This document shows, piece after piece, positions 24,784-37,117 of a DNA stretch of 64,000 nt. The position numbers were made by a program, and so were the translations under genes. The notes under the pieces are model-generated. The model was not told the origin of the DNA. It worked only from the letters and a program-made list of their open reading frames with translations, and did not search any database. The stretch lies in assembly GCA_963966185.1 (NCBI GenBank), contig CAWZYM010000028.1, positions 186,001 through 250,000 on the forward strand, in the 5' to 3' direction. Numbering within the stretch: position 1 is the stretch's first letter; each line of letters opens with the position of its first letter. The DNA is from Rhabditoides inermis (Eukaryota; Nematoda; Chromadorea; Rhabditida; Rhabditidae).

Positions 24784-27046
24784 ATGGGAGCGAGTGAGAG
24801 TGTGCCGATCCCTGGAGGAGGCTCCGAGGGCTACCATGTTCTCCGCGTTCAGGTATACTTTATGCAGTGACCTAATTTCGGCAATTTATGTTGTTGAAAT
24901 ACATAAATAAATTCAAACGATATTTCAAAATGGAATCATAATTATCACAAAAATGATGGAATATCGACGGATCCTTGTGTTTCCAGGAGAAATCGCCGGG
25001 TCAGTCGGCCGGAATGGAGCCTTTCTTCGACTTCATCGTCGCCATAGGAAACACGAGGCTCGATAAGGACAACGACACCATGAAGGAGATACTCAAGCAG
25101 CATATCGAAAAGCCCCTTGAGGTCACCATCTACAATAGGTGCGTTTGGAGTTGCATGTAGATTTTGTTCATATACGGTTGATTGTTCAGTAAGACGCAGA
25201 CGGTGCGTCAGACGTCGATCACGCCGTCGCAGAACTGGGGTGGTCAGGTGGGTGATGCAGATGATAATGGGCGCATCGACATGATAGTGTTGCAGGGTCT
25301 CCTGGGTGTGTCGATCCGCTTCTGTAGCTTTGACGGAGCGTCGCAGCACGTGTGGCACGTCATCTCCGTCCAGCCCAACTCGCCCGCCTCCCTCGCCGGT
25401 ATGTGGTTAGCAGTTTATAATGTTTACAACGTTCTGTTCATAGTAATATCAATGCAATCGTATTTTCAGGTCTTGTGTCGAATTCTGACTACATCTTGGG
25501 TGCTGAGTCAGTGATGAACCAGGCGGACGATCTGACCGCCCTCGTACAGGCCAACGAGGGAAGGCCCCTCAAGCTGTACGTATACAACGTCGACACTGAC
25601 GTCGTCAGGGAGGTGAGCGATTCTCTTTTGAGCTTTCTCGGAACTGTGTTGTTGTAGGTGTCGCTTACCCCGAACTCTGCGTGGGGAGGCGAGGGCTGTC
25701 TGGGCTGCGACATTGGCTACGGTTATCTGCATCGCATTCCCGTGTCGGTGGACAGGAGCCTCCAGGCGGTTTCCCATGCCGTGCAGCAGCAGCAGCAGCA
25801 GCCGACGGCCGCGGCCGCCAAGGTGGCTCAGCCGGGCAGCACTGGCATCCCGCAGCTAGACCAAGTCTCCTCCGCACCGCAGATATCCGCATTCCCCGAC
25901 CCCTCGCACTTCGCCGCCCCGCCTGCTGTCTCCCAGCAGTACGCACCTCAGGTAGAACAAAGGTTGGCGATGAAGTCATTCATGCTTGGTGTTGCAGTCG
26001 TTCGCGCCGCCTCCGATGGCCGCGCCCATGCCTCTGCCGCCTCAGTTCGCTGCCCCGCCCACCACGTGAGTAGACATTGTTTTGTTGTTGTTATGGGTGT
26101 GTGTTGTAGTGGAGGTGCGGTGTCGTCTGGCCACGGTCACTCTCACGACGACGGAGGCCATGGTCACTCTCACGAGGGAGGGCACGGACACAGCCACGAT
26201 GGAGGAGCACACGGACATTCTCACGAGGGAGGACACTCGCACTCCCATTCGCCCGCCGTCCCCGCCTCCTCGGAGCCGGCCAAGGCGCCCACTCCTCTCC
26301 CCACCCCATCGCCCGCCCCCACACCCTTCGCTGCGCCTCCCACTCCCGCCCCCGCCCCTCCTGCCAACCGATACTATCAGGTATGAGAGTAACGAATAGC
26401 AAATTTGTTACAATCCTTATCATGATCTAGCCTCCGATGACTGTGCCGTCTCCTATGGAGCATCAGTACGCGCCTCCTCCTACTGCGTTTGCTGCGCCGC
26501 CCGCTATGCCCGCCTACCAGGCCCCGCCCATGCACGCCCCGCCCCCGATGACCAGCTATCAGCAGTACGCCCCGCCCACCACTGCTTACAACAGTGAGTG
26601 GATGCGTTTGTGTTTGTATATGTGAATACGTGGATTGACTGACCGATTGCAGCGAGCGCAGACGTGCCGAGCATGGTTCCGCCCATGTTCAGTCAGTACT
26701 CTGCTCCGCCCGCGCCAAACGGATACGCACAGCAGGTGAGAGTTGTTTTGTATGTACAACTACTTACTTTGAATGTATGCAACGTGATGTGTGTTCAGTA
26801 CGCTCCTCCCCCGATGGGCGCCCCCGCTCCCCTCAACTTCCCCATGCCGTCCCTCTCGTCGATTGGCATCACTCAGCCGCTGGCCGCTCCGCCCACCTAC
26901 GCTCCGCCCACTGGATACCAGGGTGAGTGGAAACTTTTGTGATGGTTGGTTGATGTTTGATGTGTGCAGTTCCTCCCGCGGGCGCGCACTCTCAGGAGCA
27001 ACAGCAGCAGCAGCAGCAATACGCCGGCTACCCGGTGTCTTCGTAA
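24784..27046 (+). CDS. GORASP: Golgi reassembly stacking protein (GRASP/GORASP)
   Basis: GRASPs sit on the cytoplasmic face of Golgi cisternae and tether membranes through two N-terminal PDZ-type domains. The start [20 protein letters not shown] matches the family, with Gly2 and Ser6 as an N-myristoylation signal. GRASP-domain words follow in order: [95 protein letters not shown]. The C-terminal half is low-complexity Pro/Ala/Gln-rich, as in other GRASPs. It also contains a run of HGHSH units with Gly/Asp/Glu spacers (26115-26260), which is unusual for the family. About eleven introns, mostly short. TAA is at 27044-27046. It lies 0.4 kb after the membrane-protein gene and 0.5 kb before SMU1, all on one strand. 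Confidence 0.95.
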
Positions 27047-27369
27047 GTGGATGACTGGGCTACACACCACGCCCCCTTTGTCTCCGCCCCTTTCGAGTCT
27101 ACCCTTTCTGTGTTATGCTTGATCGATGCCACATGCCAACTGAAAGTACGTCTGTTTCCTTTCTTAAGGGTTTCTGTTAAATATTCGTATAACTTATTGA
27201 TACGACTAGATTCATAATTTATTGTAGAGCTGATATCCCTCCCCCTGAAAGAGTATGATTGTAGTCTTGCAGGACAGTTGTTGAATTGTCTTTGTGTTCC
27301 CATTTGTCTCCAAACTCGATGTTCTGATGTGTGATGTATAATCGCGGTTTCGGTGTTTGGTTGGTGTTT

Positions 27370-27375
27370 AATAAA
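27370..27375 (+). terminator. GRASP polyadenylation signal
   Basis: AATAAA sits 324 bp after the GRASP stop. Only about 150 bp separate it from the acceptor in front of SMU1, a spacing typical of nematode operons. Confidence 0.6.
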
Positions 27376-27514
27376 GTTATTTATTTAAACAATAGTTGTT
27401 TGTGGGGTTGTTGTATTCACCGTAATGTTATCGGTCAAGTGATATCTAGATGTGATCGTGGAAGAACCGGACAAGTCTTCTGTTCGTGCTTGTGCAAGCT
27501 ATTGTATTGGTTTT

Positions 27515-27521
27515 ATTTCAG
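27515..27521 (+). promoter_or_regulatory. 3' splice site just upstream of SMU1 ATG
   Basis: TTTTATTTCAG ends at 27521, nine bases before the SMU1 ATG at 27531. It could be the end of a 5'-UTR intron or a spliced-leader acceptor. The nearby GRASP poly(A) signal favours trans-splicing, but this is inference. Confidence 0.45.
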
Positions 27522-27530
27522 TGGTCGACG

Positions 27531-28435
27531 ATGACGTCGATTGAGATCGAAGCCGCCGAGTGAGTTTTGCATCTGGTATATTTGAATGTATAATATTTGT
27601 ATTTATTGTATGGTTCAGCGTGGTTCGCCTGATTGAGCAGTACCTGAAGGAGAACAACCTGCTGCGCACGCTGGCAGTCCTCCAAGAGGTGAGAGCACCA
27701 TGCAACTCATTCCCCAATCACTGTGTACAGGAGACGAACATCACTCTGAACACGGTGGACAGCCTGGACGCCTTCTCCCACGAGATTGTCTCCGGACACT
27801 GGGACGCTGTACTCAAGGTGCCAACCTCGCCCTTTGAACTAATACTGTTTTTCTTTTGATGCGGGTTTTCTAATGGAGTTTATGACTAGATACATACATC
27901 GTTTTCATATGTATTAATGTATTTCCTTGTCGGTTGCAGACGATCCAGCCGCTGAAGCTGCCGGCGCGGAAGCTGATGGATCTGTATGAGCAGATAGTGC
28001 TGGAGCTGATCGAACTGCGAGAGCTGGGGGCGGCCAGACTCATCCTCCGACAGACAGACCCCATGCACCTACTCAAGCAGAGCGACACAGAGAGGTCGCC
28101 TCGTTTATGTGCTTATGTGACTCATTGGTTGATTGTAGGTACACTCGCCTGGAGAATCTGATGGCTCGCTCGTACTTTGACGCGCGAGAGGTGTACTCTG
28201 AGGGAAGCAAGGAGAAGAGGCGGCAGGCCATCGCATCGGTAGGGAGATAGGGATGAGAGAGAGGGAGAAACGGAGAGGGGGAGGGAATAGGAGGAGTGTT
28301 TTCAGTCTTTGTGTTCCGAAGTGAACGTGGTGCCTCCGTCTCGTCTGCTCGCTCTTCTCGCCCAGTCGCTGAAGTGGCAGCAACACCAGGGACTCCTTCC
28401 GCCTGGTATACACCATCTCTCCCCCCTCTCTCCCT

Positions 28436-28480
<45 letters not shown>

Positions 28481-28768
28481 TCTCTCCTTGCAGGCACTCA
28501 GATTGATCTGTTCCGTGGTAAGGCAGCCATGAAGGAGCAGGAGGAGGAGCGCTATCCTTCCCAGCTCGCCCGTCACATCAAGTTCTCTGCCTGTGAGTCC
28601 CTCGCAAGCCCCGCCCCCTCTCACCCCGCCCCTTGCAGCTTCGTACCCGCAATCGTGTGTGTTCTCTCCGGATGGTCAGTTCCTCGTGTCTGGATCCAAG
28701 GACGGATTCATTGAGGTGTGGAACTTCATGAACGGAAAGCTCAGGAAGGATCTGCAGTATCAGGTGAG

Positions 28769-28829
<61 letters not shown>

Positions 28830-29385
28830 CGAGCGAAAGAGAGAGAGAGAGGGGGGAATGAATCTTCTCTTGCAGGCCAAGGACAATCTGATGATGATGG
28901 ACGAGTCTGTGGTGTGTATGTCGTTCTCCCGCGATTCCGAAATGCTCGTCACCGGAAGCGCCGCCGGAAAGATCAAGGTGACATATCAACATATTAAACG
29001 TTTCTATTTCTGATACAGATTCCTTAATTGTTCGTACTGTTTTAATTTCGATTGTTTTAACTAGATGTGCGTGTTTGAGGTGTGGCGCATCCAGACTGGA
29101 GACTGTCTGCGGCGTCTCGACAAGGCTCACAATTCGAGTGTGCGCGCCGTCAGATTCAGCAGGGACAACACACATGTGCTCTCAGGAGGAAACGATGCAC
29201 ATGTCAAGTGAGTGCAACGACCAGTCGCATTCGCCATCGCTACTGTCATTGAACCTGTAGTAGGGAGTATTGTATATGATTTGCAGGGTGCACGGTCTCA
29301 AGTCGGGCAAGTGTCTGAAGGAACTGCGGGGGCACAACAGCTACGTGACGGATGTGTGCTACTCGGAGGACGGCAGCCATGCGGT

Positions 29386-29432
<47 letters not shown>

Positions 29433-30159
29433 AGCCCTTTCACCACGCACATCCCTTGCAGTTGTCGTCGTGCGTGGACGGTGTGATCAAGGTGTGGCAG
29501 CTCAAGTCGAGCGAGTGCGTCAACACGTTCAGAGTGCACGGTGAGTCGTTTTGCTACTATTTGTTTGTTGTTTATGGTTGTTATTGATTGTGGTTGTTCA
29601 GGCGACACCCCCGTGTACTGTATCCTCCCCGTACCCAAGTCTGACCAGTTCGTCGTCTGCAACAGGAGCAGCACCCTCTATGTCATCAACATGCAGGGAC
29701 AGGTCAGCCGAGCAATAGTGATTGATTGATTGATCGATTGATTGCAGGTGGTGCGAGTGATGTCATCTGGAAAGCGCGAGGGCGGAGAGTTTGTGGCGTG
29801 CTGTCTGTCGCCCAAGGGAGAGTGGGCGTATGCGGTGAGTGGGGGAGGGAGGAGAGGAGGAGGAGGAGACACGAGGAGCAGAGGAGAAGTAGTCTCTTTC
29901 CAGGTGGGAGAAGACCACACCATGTACTGCTTCCCACTGCTCACAGGAACTCTTGAGAACACCCTTCCCGTGAGTTATATGATTTTACTCGTAATGCATT
30001 ATAATTTAGTTACATACATATAATGTTTCACAGAAGCCTATTCTACATTTGTCTTTTCAGTTGTCAGAGAAGGCGGTGCTGGGTGTGGCGCACCATCCTC
30101 ACCACAATCTCGTCGCCACATACGCAGAGGACGCCCTCCTCAAGCTATGGAAGGACTGA
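27531..30159 (+). CDS. smu-1: SMU1 splicing factor (LisH-CTLH-WD40)
   Basis: SMU1 is a spliceosomal B-complex protein that partners RED/SMU-2 and influences alternative splicing in the nucleus. The start [19 protein letters not shown] leads into the LisH motif ([14 protein letters not shown]), a CTLH region and the SMU1-specific helical segment. WD40 repeats follow: [82 protein letters not shown]1 hallmarks include [36 protein letters not shown] and the final [20 protein letters not shown], then KD and TGA at 30157-30159. Around 17 exons; introns carry (CT)n at 28439-28478 and (GA)n at 28766-28850 and 29393-29430. AATAAA at 30428 probably ends the mRNA. Confidence 0.96.
28766..28850 (+). repeat. 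(GA)n intronic microsatellite in SMU1
   Basis: About 85 bp of GA with CG and AA interruptions begin almost directly after the 5' splice site (GTGAGGAGAGAG). The same placement is seen at 7531, 20888 and 37072. Confidence 0.9.
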
Positions 30160-30427
30160 GCACGGTGGAATGGAGAGCACTGTCACTGTACCCAGTACTT
30201 TATGGTTTGCGTATTCAACTAGTATTGTATATTTCTTCACTTTGTTGTGTTTGTTACATTTGTTGTGTGTACGTTGCATCTCACGTCGTCGTCTCCTCTC
30301 GCACTCTCGCAGACAGAGTCGGTTCCGAATCGCTGTGGGTGGGTTGTCGTATCTCAAGATAGTCTCTCTCTCCCTCTCTCACTCTCTCCCCCTGCCCTTT
30401 TGTATTGTCTCCCCATGTATTCGGTGG

Positions 30428-30433
30428 AATAAA
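30428..30433 (+). terminator. SMU1 polyadenylation signal
   Basis: AATAAA lies 269 bp downstream of the SMU1 stop, in a GT-rich context (GTGTGGGTGTTGTGTGGTG) typical of a downstream element. Confidence 0.55.
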
Positions 30434-31015
30434 ATGTTTGGACGGCCGGCGGTGTGGGTGTTGTGTGGTGTATAGGATGATGTTCTGTCACACGAGTTTG
30501 CTTCTCGATTGTTACCTCTTCGTTGTACGTAGAATGTTGTGTTGTCATGTGTGAAAGTATGAGCCGTACGACGTTTCATTCGCGTGTCGTACTTCCGCAC
30601 CCATATGCGATTTTCGATTCGCGAGTTTGAGGAGCGGGAGAGAGAGAGAGATATCCACGTATGTGCGATGCGACATTGCGATCGCAGTGATCAATGGATT
30701 GCATGTAATTTGAAAGAACGTGGCCGGGAGTGTGGGAGTGTTGATCGCTGGACACAGTTGTTCCAACTCTTCGAATGTGTGTATTGTTATGAAGGTTTTC
30801 GTGTCAGCAGACATGAAAGTGATCGGAAGTGTTTGTGGGATGTGGAACAATGTGTTTCTCGTCTTGTCCGATTGCATCTCGCCTGTCGTGTCGCTGTATC
30901 GGACTCTCTTCTGCGCACTGCGCTCATATTGATTCGATTGGTGGACGGAGAGTGCGCGTGTAGTGCGAATCTATTTGATCAGTTTGTTCTTTCTCCGACC
31001 ATTTGCACCCACTGT

Positions 31016-31181
31016 AGGCCTGTTTATAGTCGCGCATTTTCCAGCAATATTGCGCAATAATGCAACGCTTTGAAATATGTATCGATTTTGCAGCAGAATT
31101 TTGCACCATAATCGATATGTATCCTAAAGCGTTGCATTATTGCGCAATATTGCTGGAAAATGCGCGACTATAAACAGGCCT
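31016..31181. repeat. Palindromic MITE-like hairpin with perfect 56-bp arms
   Basis: The left arm 31016-31071 (AGGCCTGTTTATAG...CAACGCTTT) is the exact reverse complement of 31126-31181. The 54-bp spacer itself contains the partly inverted words TATCGATT and AATCGATA. The trinucleotide TGT flanks both ends and could be a short target duplication, though that is weak. Perfect arms imply a young insertion or a maintained hairpin. Confidence 0.85.
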
Positions 31182-31830
31182 TGTTTCATATGCGCCGCAG
31201 GCCGCACACAATTTCACACATAGTGTTGCTCGAAAGATTAGTCATTGATTCGTGAAATATGATGGTGAGCGATTGCGGCGATAACATGTCATTTCGCGTC
31301 TGCGTATGCTAGGCTGGCAACTTGGTGTTCGTGTATGCGTGTTGTACATGATTTGCATAATGGTTTGTTACAGGCTAGTGTGTGTCCGGTCGGGTCGGGT
31401 GCACACCCACTGTCTCTCGTCTTCCACCACTGCTGGGTGCTGGACCGCGGCGACTGAAATAACAGGTACGAGTACTTATTCTGTATGTTGTTTGAAGTTT
31501 TGCATTTGTTTTGACGATCACAGTAAGAGCGATGCCGATGTGTGTTAAGGGTAATTAGAGGTGTATTGCGTGTTAGATTGGAGAGGTGTCTCTTTCTATT
31601 CCCCACAGGCGCTCAGCTCATGAAAATGCATGGATGACATTAGAGGAGGGAGAGAGAGAAAGGGGAGAGGCTTTGCCAATAGAAGCGGGAGGAGGAAGAG
31701 AGGAGAGGTGTTCGAGCTTCCGCGTTTCCTCTGCCCTGCACTATGTACTTATGTATATGCAACTGATTGCGATTATCATGATCTGCTAATCTGATATTGA
31801 TATGTTTTTTTTTCGAATTCGCTCGTATTT

Positions 31831-31901
31831 GGAATCGCAAACATGATCATAACACGTACAAAACAAAGAACCTAATATGGTAAGATCATGTTTGCGATTC
31901 C
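31831..31901. repeat. Short inverted repeat, 18-bp perfect arms
   Basis: GGAATCGCAAACATGATC at 31831-31848 is repeated inverted at 31884-31901, with a 35-bp spacer. It may be a small foldback element or a structured RNA; nothing identifies which. Confidence 0.7.
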
Positions 31902-33776
31902 GAATAAAGGTGTATTCCATTTTGATTTGATTGTGCGTAATGCTGCCACTCATCCTCTCCCCCACCTTCGCTTCACCTACGTATCGCTGTCTCGTTTTGA
32001 AGTATGCGAGTGATTCCGACTGACGTCGTTCGCCTCCGCTATCACCCACTATCAGCTGTCATCGTCGTGATTCGTGGAGTCTGTAGTATGGAGAGTTCAT
32101 CTCGTGCCAATGGTCAAAATCACTCACTATCTTTTGTTGTCACATGGGGCTTTTTCCCTTCTCTATTATTGGATCACTGTAGTTTTTGTAGTAGACGGAA
32201 GAGTAGCTCCGCCCATTGGAGTGTCGAGTCGAGATGAGAAGTGCTTTCTTTCCACCCTCGTTTCCCATGTCTAGTCGACTGTGAAGCGTTCTTGTGTGTT
32301 TTATGTCGCCGCTCCAAACGCGCGGCTCCAATGACGCTCTTTTATATTGCATATCATTCACAGGGCACATTGCTGCGTTTAGCGTATTGCTTGCGTGTTG
32401 TCCGTTTCTTCTTTAAACTGTATGTGTGTATGTTTCCCCTCTCTCATACACCTCACGTGTATGAATTGAGTGATTGAATTATCGTTGCCGCCACTGTCAT
32501 TTGTCGGCTGGGTGAAATGAGCTCGAGTGAATGGCAAAGTGGATTTGCATCCCTGTACAGTGGTTGCTAGCGACGTGTGTGTGTGTTTGAGGTTGGAAGT
32601 TGGAGTGTCGGGTGTGTGTTGATATACTACGTTCTCTGCCTTATCGGGTGGTTGTCGTGCTTTTGCGAGGCGCAGGTGCAATCCTATCTCGGTCAGTTGG
32701 AGAGTACATGCAGTAATACTGCACAGCGGTTCCAGTTTCAGTCTGTCCACTCCTCCTTCTCCACTTCTCCTCCCTCTCTGCTCCACTGCTTCTCCATTGC
32801 TCCTTGCTTCTATTAATGTGTCTCGTAGTCTTAGCTGAGAGGAGGAGGCAAGCCACTTTGCCACTTCCGGTGAGGTGATTGTGGCGCAGGGCAGGAGGAG
32901 AAGTCTGCTGTCTCCTTCATTCGCCTGTCGCGCTTCTGTTTTTCGTGTCAGCTATTCCGAAGGCGATTGTCTATGGCTTAGCGCTTCTCTATTCGAATAT
33001 CGTTTCCCCCGCGTTCACTATATTTTATGGGCTACTTTATGACTACTCGACTTTGCAGTGAGACAACTATGAAGATTGTTCGACGTCGTCATGCTTTGTT
33101 CACGGATGTATTCCGTGTTTCCTTCTAACGCGACGTGAAGCTCTTTCCCTATATGGCACATTTTCTTTTCGAATTGACCTTTGGCGTTTGTCTGCCTGCT
33201 TTTCTCTGCGTGAGGCGGCTATAGCTAAATTATTCATGGAATGAGTGCCCCTCGCTGCTTTTATCGTCGCTTTTCTCGCCGCTTGGCGGCACACCTAGCG
33301 CTTTGTAATTGCTAAATTATCGCGGCGCTCTGAGCAGAGCAGAGAGTGTGGAGCAGGGAGGGAGATGCCGAGATGCGAAGGAAAAGAAGGGGATATGCAA
33401 AGAAGCAAGTTTGATGTCACTCTTTAGAGTATAGATGACGAGTACTGTTGACAACCAGTTGGTTAATATGCTATGCATGCCAAATGCCAGTCACTTCATT
33501 CTGGGAGAAGTGTGCGTTTAGGTTAGCATTGTTTGTGTTGTTACTTGTTACTTTCAGGTTTCTGTTTTACTGCTGGCTTGTGATTTGTACATGTCCTTTT
33601 TATATTTAAGATAGAAGCCAGGGATATCTGACACACTGTCTCATCACATTAGAGAGGAGCAAAATATAGAAGAAGGGATGGAGCAGGGGCAGGGGAGAAG
33701 GAAGGAGGAGGAGGAGTGAAAGAGTAATGTGGAGAGGTGGATTGACGCATGCGACGACAGGCCGCCTAATCAGATG

Positions 33777-33780
<4 letters not shown>

Positions 33781-33836
<56 letters not shown>

Positions 33837-33837
33837 G
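33781..33837 (+). repeat. (GA)n microsatellite followed by poly-G
   Basis: About 46 bp of uninterrupted GA runs into about eleven G. Similar tracts recur across the window; this one is intergenic. Confidence 0.9.
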
Positions 33838-34981
33838 TGTAGGAGAAAGAGGGGATAGGACACTGTTTTCATATTCGTGCTTCACTACTTCTTCGCACGG
33901 CTCTGATCTCCCCCTCTATTCCTTTGTTGACAGATTTGTGGCGAGTGTTAATCTTGTGCTAGTGACGATCTGGCATTAGTACATTTTTCCACACCTTCTT
34001 TCTTCATTGTGATTGTGCAAATGCCGACATTATGTATGAATATATAATGGATTTAATGTATTTATAAACAGATGAATGCATCCATGCTATTTCTCGACTA
34101 AACGTGACGTTGTCGTGTCTTGTCCTTGGTGATTGTGACGTCATGTTGGTCGGCGACAGCAGTCGTTTTGTTGGCTGCAGGCATTGAGAGCACTCTGTGG
34201 GGGGCACATTGGAAGTGGGAAAGGCGTTGGAGGCAGGCGGCACCCTTGCCCTGCCGCAATCATCTCAATTGAAATTGCATGCAAAGAATTGCTTTGGAGT
34301 GAGGCTGTGGAGTCTGACTGCTCTGCCCCCATACTCGCACTCGCAAACTGCTGCCCGCCTATGTATGGATGAAAATGCCTGTGATGTATTCTCGAATGTC
34401 CTCTCTCTGGTTTCTGACGCATGTTATGTAGGCGTGCAGGTAGCATCCTGTCTTTATCGCGTGTCATCGCGTATCGAGTTTCATATATTTCATTATTGCC
34501 TTGTCAGTCAGTCTATTTGTGTGTGGGGATGTTAGACGTGAACGTCGAGTCTCTCCTAGTTTGAATAATATCTCATTCGAAGCACCTCTCTCTATCTCTT
34601 TTCCCCCACTTTCGGGAAGTGATACATCATATAAGGTGATGGCAGAGAGGGAGGGAGGGGAGATGGAAGGCGGTGTCCACTCTCTCACTTGTGCTGCATC
34701 ACACGACGCGGATTATCCGCTACGCGAAAGTGATTCGATCCCTCCCTCCCTCTCTCTCTCTCTCTCCCTCTCCCTCTCCCTCTCCCTCTCTCTTCGCGCA
34801 TGTATTGTCCGCCGTGTCGCTCTCTTCCTCCATGTCAGTGTTGCAGGATCGGTCCGTCCTCTTCTGTGTTGGGTGTGTACTATTGTTGTTCCTATGAGCC
34901 GGCCTCGTCATATCTAGGAGATTAATTCTCTTGTCCTGTTCTATATTCCATCCCACCACTAATAAGAGACTCGCGGCCGGC

Positions 34982-37080
34982 ATGTCAAACAATGTGCCCA
35001 CAGTGCATGAAACTGCGGTGAGAATAGGGTATGAGGAAGATGGAGAGAGGAATGTGAAGGGAAAGAGAGGAGTACAATGAAGGGAATGAGAGGACTACAT
35101 TTGCATTCCACCCGCTTACCGTCTCCTTTCAGTCGGACAAGACTGCGGCGAAACCGCTCGCGTCAGTCTTCCGCGTCGAAGGAAACGCACAGGTAGTTGT
35201 TTATTTGCTTTGGTTTAGGTTTATTCATGTCATGTTCTTATTATAGCTGCTGAACAGTGGCCTTATCGGCGCGCAGGCTTCGGGCGGCGAAGGGAAGAAA
35301 GAGGGCGGAGCTAACGGAGGCGGAGCCTGGCCGGGCAACGCCGGCATAGGCGGAGGCACGCAGAAGCCCATTATGATAGAGACACTCACTGCGCAGAATG
35401 CGTCTGCGCACGATGCTGAGGTGAGAGAGCGATAGAGATGGGGAGAGAGAAGGAGAGGGAGGGAGGGAGGGAGGGAGGGAGGGAGGGAGGGAGAGAGAGT
35501 TGTTTACAGGACTGTGTGCGTATGTTGCGCGCGGACGGCCGCAGTGGTCTGTCGACTGCCGAGGTCTCGCTTCGCAGACAACACCACGGCTACAACGAGT
35601 TTGAGGTAGGAAGATGATCGAAACTCGCCAGTCTTGCTTTTTCCACGGAATGCATGGTGTGATTGTCAGTGTAGTACTGATCGATGTTTTGATCAGGTGG
35701 CGGAGGCGGACCCGCTGTGGAAGAAGTACGCGGAGCAGTTCCAGAACCCCCTCATCCTGCTCCTGCTCGCGTCGGCCCTCGTGTCGATCGTGATGAAGCA
35801 GCTCGACGACGCCATCTCCATCACAGTCGCCGTGGTGATCGTCGTCACTGTGGGCTTCGTGCAGGAGTACAGGAGTGAGAAGACCCTCGAGCAGCTCAGC
35901 AAACTCGTCCCGCCCACATGCCATGTGTGAGTCGAGTACTTTCATCGTTGACAGTAGGTATAGGGTATCCCCCATTTTCACGGTACGGCAATTCTCGGCG
36001 GTCGGTCAGACAGATGAGAAATGACGAGGAATTTATGCATAAACAGGGTAGGTATGATGTTTTTGGGGAATAACTCCGTTCAAAAATCGAAATTCAAGAA
36101 AATCCCACGACAATCTCTTTGTATGTGTCTTTCGGTCGTGGTGTGCAAGTTTGGTTCAGTCGGAACCAAGTTATTAAAGTTTCTAGTTTTCCTGTTGGAA
36201 AACGGTCGTTTTGACCACTTTATTTCTCGTAACTCGCTTAGTTTTTGAGATATCGAAAAAAGCCCACGACAATCGATGGGTCGTATACAGACCTATACAC
36301 CATGAAAATTTCATAAAGTTATAAAATATTTGAACGGAGTTATTAGCCTCGGAAGTTGCTCCGATCTGCTTCATTTGACTTGCAAATGACCCTCATTTCC
36401 CTAAAATCAGACCGCCAAGCGCTCGACTCGCGCGGTCGAATGGTCTTGCGCGGGCCGATAGCGCGGCTAGATGCGATGAAATAGTGTCTAGAAAATATGC
36501 GACGAGATGGCTGCCGTACCGTGAACCGAGGGGGATACCCTATATTTGCTCGAATACTGCACTTCACATGATAGGAATGTGAATGCGTGTCTTGTCAGTG
36601 TAGATTGTAGATGCAATATGCAATGCTGTGTGTTGCAGTGTTCGCGATGGCCACGAGGCGTCTATGCTGGCTCGGGAGCTGGTGCCGGGTGATGTGGTGT
36701 TGATGAACACTGGAGACAGGGTGCCCGCCGATGTGCGACTCATAGAGGTGCGTCCATCGGAAACCATATGCAGGAATGCAGGCAATGTCTCCGTTATAGG
36801 CGGTCGATCTGCAAATAGACGAGTCGTCTCTGACGGGGGAGACGGAACCCAAGCACAAGACACTCGCCGCCATTCGAGAACAGCCGGGCGGAGACCACGT
36901 GGAACACATGAGCAACGTCGCCTTCATGGGAACACTCGTGTGCAGCGGACGAGGACGGGTGGGCGGAGCCGCGAGGGGCGGAGTATATTGATGCGGTTGC
37001 AGGGATTGGTGATCTCGATGGCGACCAACTCGCAGTTTGGAGAGGTGTTCAAGATGATGCAGGGAGAGGAGGTAGGAGGG

Positions 37081-37117
<37 letters not shown>

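Larger units (their letters stand above)
30434..34981. other. Intergenic region between SMU1 and SPCA
   Basis: About 4.5 kb without a supportable gene. Reading frames here are short and lack splice-supported or conserved features. The region holds a 56-bp-arm palindrome (31016-31181), a smaller inverted repeat (31831-31901) and a (GA)n tract followed by poly-G (33781-33837). It probably contains SPCA promoter or 5'-UTR sequence, but nothing specific is recognised. Confidence 0.6.

Noticed and set aside
33600..33880. - strand frame with long Ser/Leu run
   Set aside because: It is translation of the (GA)n tract and has no other support.
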